A stretch of DNA of 64,000 nt from positions 1-64,000 of the forward strand of contig JAFCCC010000004.1 of the NCBI GenBank assembly GCA_017610385.1. Reading direction: 5' to 3'. The DNA is from Candidatus Nanohalarchaeota archaeon. Its GTDB lineage: Archaea > Nanohalarchaeota > Nanosalinia > Nanosalinales > JAFCCC01. A program made the translations under genes and the position numbers. A model generated the notes under the pieces. That model was not told where the DNA came from. It saw only the letters and a program-made list of their open reading frames with translations, and made no database searches. This document shows, piece after piece, positions 60,374 through 64,000 of the stretch (position 1 is the stretch's first letter; each line of letters starts with the position of its first letter).

Positions 60374-62209
60374 TTAAATCCCCATTTTATCAAGCATAGA
60401 TTCAACTACTTCAGCATTCTTACGAAGTGCTCTTTCTAAAAATAGGTTGAGCTCCTTTAAATCTTGCATGTTTGCCTTTGATTCATTAACTTGTTTGATT
60501 TCAAATTCAAATTTCTTACCCAAACTAGAATTATAATCTTTTAGTGCCACCAACCCATCTTTTAACTCTTGTTGACTTTGTTCTAATAAGAATAATTTCC
60601 CAGCCAAATTATTTATTTTGGTGTCTATTTGAACATCAATTAAACCTTTCTTTGTAAGTTCAGACTTATAATTTTCTAAAACCCGATTAAATCCTTTTTC
60701 TGAATCATTTAGTTCTTCCATTTTTCGTTCAACAGATTTAAATTGCCTTATATTTTCCTTAATCTTAGAATATTCTTTTTCAAAGTCCCCTAGTCTTGTA
60801 GATAATATTTTTAAAGAACTTTCAATTGGTTTCTGCCGTTCCCCGATTTCTTTAGTTTCATCTAGTCTTTCTTTGAATTCTTTTAGTTTTCTGGTAATCT
60901 TTCCAACATCTTCTTTGGTAATCACATCTGAAATTTTCTCATTTAGCAAATTAGTTTGATTTTCAACAGATTTAATAGTCTTATACATAATTTCCTTGTT
61001 TAAACGCTCTAAAATAGCATTAATGTTTTCTATTCTTGATTTATTTGCTCGTTCTAATTCCAAATATGCTCTCTCAGAAATACTTCCTGTTTCAAAATCC
61101 TCCCGCGCTTTCTTCAATAGTTTCAGAATATTTCTTTTTTCACCTTCTAATTCTTCTGGACCTTCCATACTTCTAGAAAGAATCTCCATTTTTTCTTCTA
61201 CTTTGCGGTCCAAATCATTGCTTTTTTCTTCTAATGCTTGCTCTAAATTTGTGATTTTTTTGGAAATACCTTTAGTTAATTTACTAATTTCCAGTTTAAT
61301 TTCATCAAAAGACCCAGATAGTTCTTTCTTTTGAGATTCGTTTTGCAATTTATATTTTTCCAAACTTTTTAAGGATTCTTCTAATTCTTTTAATTTTTCA
61401 GAAATTTCTTTGGGTAATTCTTTAATTCCAATATTTTTAACTTCCTGCACCAATTGATTTTTAAATTTGTCTAAATCTGTTTTTTTGATGACATCTTCAT
61501 TAAATTTTAAGTTTAATCCATCTTGTTGTTTTACTAATTCTTGAGTTAATTCATCTACTTTTTCTATGGTACTTAGGTTTTTAGTTAAATCTGCGGTTTT
61601 ATTATTCACTTCCATAAAAATGCTCTCTATTTTAGCGGCAATTCTTTCATTGTATCTTTTTGTGTGCTCAATCGAATCTATATCTTCTTTAATCTTATTT
61701 GATAACTCTACTAAATTTTCTAAACTTTTTATTTTTTCAAAAGAACCCCTAATTGACTTTAATTCATTATCAACGCTTCCAAATACTTTTTCATTTCTTT
61801 CTATTTTTGCAAAAGATTTATCCACCTCTAAATTTAATTTTTCAATTTTCATTGCAAATTTTTCTGGGGAAACCTCTTCCATAATTTCTTTAAATTTATC
61901 TATATTGAGTTCAATTTCTCTTTGAGATTTTTCACGATCCAAAATCATTCTTCTTAAATCTCCAATCTCTTCAGAAACTCTATTTAATCTTTCATTTACC
62001 TGAGGTCTAAAGCTATCAACTAGTTCTAACTTTCCCCCCAGCTTCTCTATTTCTATAACAAGTTTTTCTACTTGAGAATCCTCGGTTTTTAAGAAAGGAG
62101 TTTGTTTTACTGGTTCTATTTTGGTTACCTTAAATTTATTCCAGCAAGAATCACAAACACTACCTTTTTCGTCTTTCAAATCTTTTCCACAAATAATACA
62201 TTTTCTCAT
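60374..62209 (-). CDS. Zinc-ribbon plus long coiled-coil protein
   Basis: A 611-residue protein. The N-terminus has a CIICG...CDSC zinc knuckle (residues 4-21), then about 560 residues of charged coiled coil. Near residues 370-405 a short LLKKAREDFETGSISERAYL hairpin breaks the coil; similar motifs end the two proteins encoded upstream. The C-terminus KNAEVVESMLDKMGI is shared with the broken gene downstream. The ATG (62209) overlaps the upstream stop by four bases. It may be a cytoplasmic scaffold for the ATPase/membrane pair. The function was not recognised. Confidence 0.75.
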   Translation of the reverse strand: MRKCIICGKDLKDEKGSVCDSCWNKFKVTKIEPVKQTPFLKTEDSQVEKLVIEIEKLGGKLELVDSFRPQVNERLNRVSEEIGDLRRMILDREKSQREIELNIDKFKEIMEEVSPEKFAMKIEKLNLEVDKSFAKIERNEKVFGSVDNELKSIRGSFEKIKSLENLVELSNKIKEDIDSIEHTKRYNERIAAKIESIFMEVNNKTADLTKNLSTIEKVDELTQELVKQQDGLNLKFNEDVIKKTDLDKFKNQLVQEVKNIGIKELPKEISEKLKELEESLKSLEKYKLQNESQKKELSGSFDEIKLEISKLTKGISKKITNLEQALEEKSNDLDRKVEEKMEILSRSMEGPEELEGEKRNILKLLKKAREDFETGSISERAYLELERANKSRIENINAILERLNKEIMYKTIKSVENQTNLLNEKISDVITKEDVGKITRKLKEFKERLDETKEIGERQKPIESSLKILSTRLGDFEKEYSKIKENIRQFKSVERKMEELNDSEKGFNRVLENYKSELTKKGLIDVQIDTKINNLAGKLFLLEQSQQELKDGLVALKDYNSSLGKKFEFEIKQVNESKANMQDLKELNLFLERALRKNAEVVESMLDKMGI

Positions 62210-63225
62210 TTACTTGTTCCCACCTTCTTTTTTAATGAAGTCAAATATTCTTGGCACATTTTGTACATCCCTTTATCATATTTTTCTTTTACTAATGCCA
62301 ATTCAAGTTCTAAATCACGTAATCCCTTTTTCTGAGACAGTTTTTTAAGTGCAATTTCTATATTTTTTATTTGGTCTTTAAGTTCTGCAGGGCTTTTTTT
62401 GATTTTTTGTGATGCTTTATTTTTTAAATGCGCTTTGACACCTTTTAAATGTTCTATATTTAATTTTCTTTTTCTTACAATAAATTTCTTTCTCCCAAAA
62501 CTCAAATAAAATATCAAAAGACCTATTGCGATTATCGCTACAGAAACACCATATTTTAAAATCTTAGACCAAAGCTCTTTATTTTCCTTAGCTTTTAGAA
62601 GTAAATCTCTTTCCTTTGCCATAAACTCTGCAGTATGATTTGAGTTCATGAGTACTCCCTCTATTTCTTCCAATGAAATTCTAATAGATTCCAAAGAAGT
62701 ATATGCTGTATCGTAGTCTTCATCTGCATAGCTTTTTTTCGCGTCATCTAATTTAGTTCCCATTTCAAAAATCGATACTTTAATTTCATCAGAAGTTTCA
62801 TTTAATAGTGATTTTAATACTTGTAATCTGCCTTCATAATACTCAATTAAACTTTTAATCTGATTTGGGACCTGACTAACTCTTATTGTAATTTGTTTAG
62901 AATAATTTTCACTTTCCATCCCCATTAAAAGAGGATAATATCCAATTTTACTTCCAGATTTCACTGTTATAGTAACTGACTCTGCTGTTTGCGCATTCAG
63001 AAGAATCGTTTTTTGTTTTGGTTCAATAGCTAAATCACTAGCCAAATTTAAGAGATATGCTCTTTCAATTCTATCTTGATTTAAAATCGTCAATTTAATA
63101 AAGTACGTAGAATTAGGGAGCATAATAATCTCTGATGGTGCGCTTATTATTACTTCTGCATTTGTTAAGCCAACAAAAAGAAAAAATAAAGTCAAAAAAG
63201 CCGCCAATATAGCAAGTTTATTCAT
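62206..63225 (-). CDS. Membrane-anchored protein with exposed beta domain and cytoplasmic helical tail
   Basis: A 339-residue protein with a signal peptide (residues 1-23, ending TNA), an exposed beta-sandwich-like domain (24-115, resembling NEW3/CARDB-type folds), a helical stalk (118-215), one membrane helix (about 222-243) and a basic helical cytoplasmic tail. The tail ends with KGLRDLELELALVKEKYDKG, similar to the end of the ATPase encoded directly upstream. Its ATG overlaps the ATPase stop (TAATG). It probably couples the cytoplasmic ATPase to a surface domain. Confidence 0.78.
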   Translation of the reverse strand: MNKLAILAAFLTLFFLFVGLTNAEVIISAPSEIIMLPNSTYFIKLTILNQDRIERAYLLNLASDLAIEPKQKTILLNAQTAESVTITVKSGSKIGYYPLLMGMESENYSKQITIRVSQVPNQIKSLIEYYEGRLQVLKSLLNETSDEIKVSIFEMGTKLDDAKKSYADEDYDTAYTSLESIRISLEEIEGVLMNSNHTAEFMAKERDLLLKAKENKELWSKILKYGVSVAIIAIGLLIFYLSFGRKKFIVRKRKLNIEHLKGVKAHLKNKASQKIKKSPAELKDQIKNIEIALKKLSQKKGLRDLELELALVKEKYDKGMYKMCQEYLTSLKKKVGTSK

Positions 63226-64000
63226 TATATCTTCTCCCCATAATTCTTTAGACTTTCTCTCAAACTTTCCATGTAGATTTCAGTCATTCTAAATGCCCCT
63301 GTTTTTAATTTATCTAATGCAAGTTTATACTCTAATTCAATATCTGTAACGTCCGTTCCCTTCTCTTTAATTCTCTCAATAGCCAATTCAACTTTCTTTA
63401 ATTCTTCTCCGAATTTCTTGTATGTTGAAAGTTCTTGCTCAGTAATTTTGTGTGGTTCGTGCAATAGCGGTCTAAATTTAATGAAATATGGCCTTCCTTT
63501 ATTGTACTTTGGGTTCTGTAACATGCCTACACCCACTTCTTCTTTTGTGACTCTCTTAGCGTAATCTTCTCCGTATTTGTCTTTTACACGACCAATATCT
63601 TCCAAAGCCTTTGTATGCATCTGAATTTCTGTTAATACATTACCTCTTAATGCTTCTTTGAAATCTGCTAAAACCTGAGAAATCATAATTAGACCAATAC
63701 CCCACTTTCTAAATTCTCTTGCAGCTTTTTCTAATGCAATATAACCGCCTTTTCCACCATATCTTTCTAATAATCTATGAACCTCATCAAATACAATAAA
63801 CATTTTTAGTTCAGTAGATTCTTCCCAAGGTTCCTTAAATATTGTACTTACAATAGAGCTTACTGCTTGATCATATTGCCCTGGCTTTAATTTATTTAAT
63901 GTAAATATCGTAATCTCACCAGGATTCATATATTTCTTAAAGTCAATATGCAAATCTGGATCAGTTACTTCGTAAATCATTCCTTTAAATGGTCTGGAAT
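63225..64000 (-). CDS. HerA/FtsK-like ATPase, N-terminus beyond the window
   Basis: At least 258 codons, with the frame still open at the window edge (SRPFKG precedes the internal Met at 63980, so that Met is not the true start). Visible parts are the Walker B LKMFIVFDEVHRLLERY, a later LIMISQVLADF and RGNVLTEIQMHTKA, all typical of the HerA/FtsK/VirB4 fold; the P-loop lies outside. The C-terminal 45 residues form a helical hairpin with TDIELEYKLALDKLKTG, recalling the next gene's tail. It appears to be the motor of the operon that runs down to 58312. Confidence 0.82.
   Translation of the reverse strand, partial: SRPFKGMIYEVTDPDLHIDFKKYMNPGEITIFTLNKLKPGQYDQAVSSIVSTIFKEPWEESTELKMFIVFDEVHRLLERYGGKGGYIALEKAAREFRKWGIGLIMISQVLADFKEALRGNVLTEIQMHTKALEDIGRVKDKYGEDYAKRVTKEEVGVGMLQNPKYNKGRPYFIKFRPLLHEPHKITEQELSTYKKFGEELKKVELAIERIKEKGTDVTDIELEYKLALDKLKTGAFRMTEIYMESLRESLKNYGEKI

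Overview
This is an AT-rich archaeal chromosome segment. Archaeal markers are glutamyl-tRNA(Gln) amidotransferase GatD/GatE, aEF1-beta next to its usual small zinc-ribbon partner, FEN-1 with a PCNA-binding tail, a HerA-type ATPase, a CDKAL1-like tRNA methylthiotransferase, tRNA genes without encoded CCA, and many genes whose TATA-like box lies about 25 bases before the start codon (leaderless mRNAs). The small membrane proteins, inteins and very numerous class III (type IV pilin-like) signal sequences suggest a DPANN archaeon of the Woesearchaeota/Pacearchaeota kind. That placement is inference.

Bases 1-27164 hold a large type IV filament or secretion locus (system A). Its core is a GspE/TadA-like ATPase split by two inteins (4447-10458), flanked by two long FlaJ/PilC-like membrane platform proteins (2275-4386 on the minus strand, 10461-12521 on the plus strand). 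Downstream are about sixteen small or elongated single-pass membrane proteins, most starting with a (K/R/H/S)KG-hydrophobic prepilin-like signal. They include a 1018-residue helical protein and a protein with three PKD domains. A lipoprotein-like gene (14608-15993) lies antisense inside the array. On the left are two genes sharing a cysteine-rich C-terminal domain and a cut-off secreted MopE/PKD protein.

Bases 27226-40685 hold FEN-1 and then a second, TadABC-like locus (system B): a winged-helix coiled-coil protein, an ATPase with a 696-residue intein in its P-loop, two short T2SSF proteins, and a typical pilin. A convergent minus-strand operon then carries three small pilin-like proteins, a von Willebrand A domain protein and a further pilin-like protein. 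The A24 prepilin peptidase that could process these substrates is at 50191-51105, and two more pilins are at 53891 and 57828.

Bases 40707-57827 are mostly housekeeping: a SPOUT methyltransferase, aEF1-beta, a zinc ribbon, tRNA-Arg, a DUF192 protein, a Kef-type antiporter with a CBS protein, an ArsR-like regulator, tRNA-Val, a structured repeat region (45741-45941), an AlkA-like glycosylase, HerA with a P-loop intein, a coiled-coil protein, e-MtaB, GatD and GatE. Bases 58312-64000 are a minus-strand operon: a HerA/FtsK-like ATPase (cut off), a membrane-anchored secreted-domain protein, a zinc-ribbon coiled-coil protein, and a related coiled-coil gene broken by two frameshifts, one from an exact 14-bp tandem duplication.

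The most striking features are the four inteins, three of them at the same P-loop Lys|Thr/Ser site in three different ATPases; the size and diversity of the filament-substrate arsenal; and the broken coiled-coil gene.
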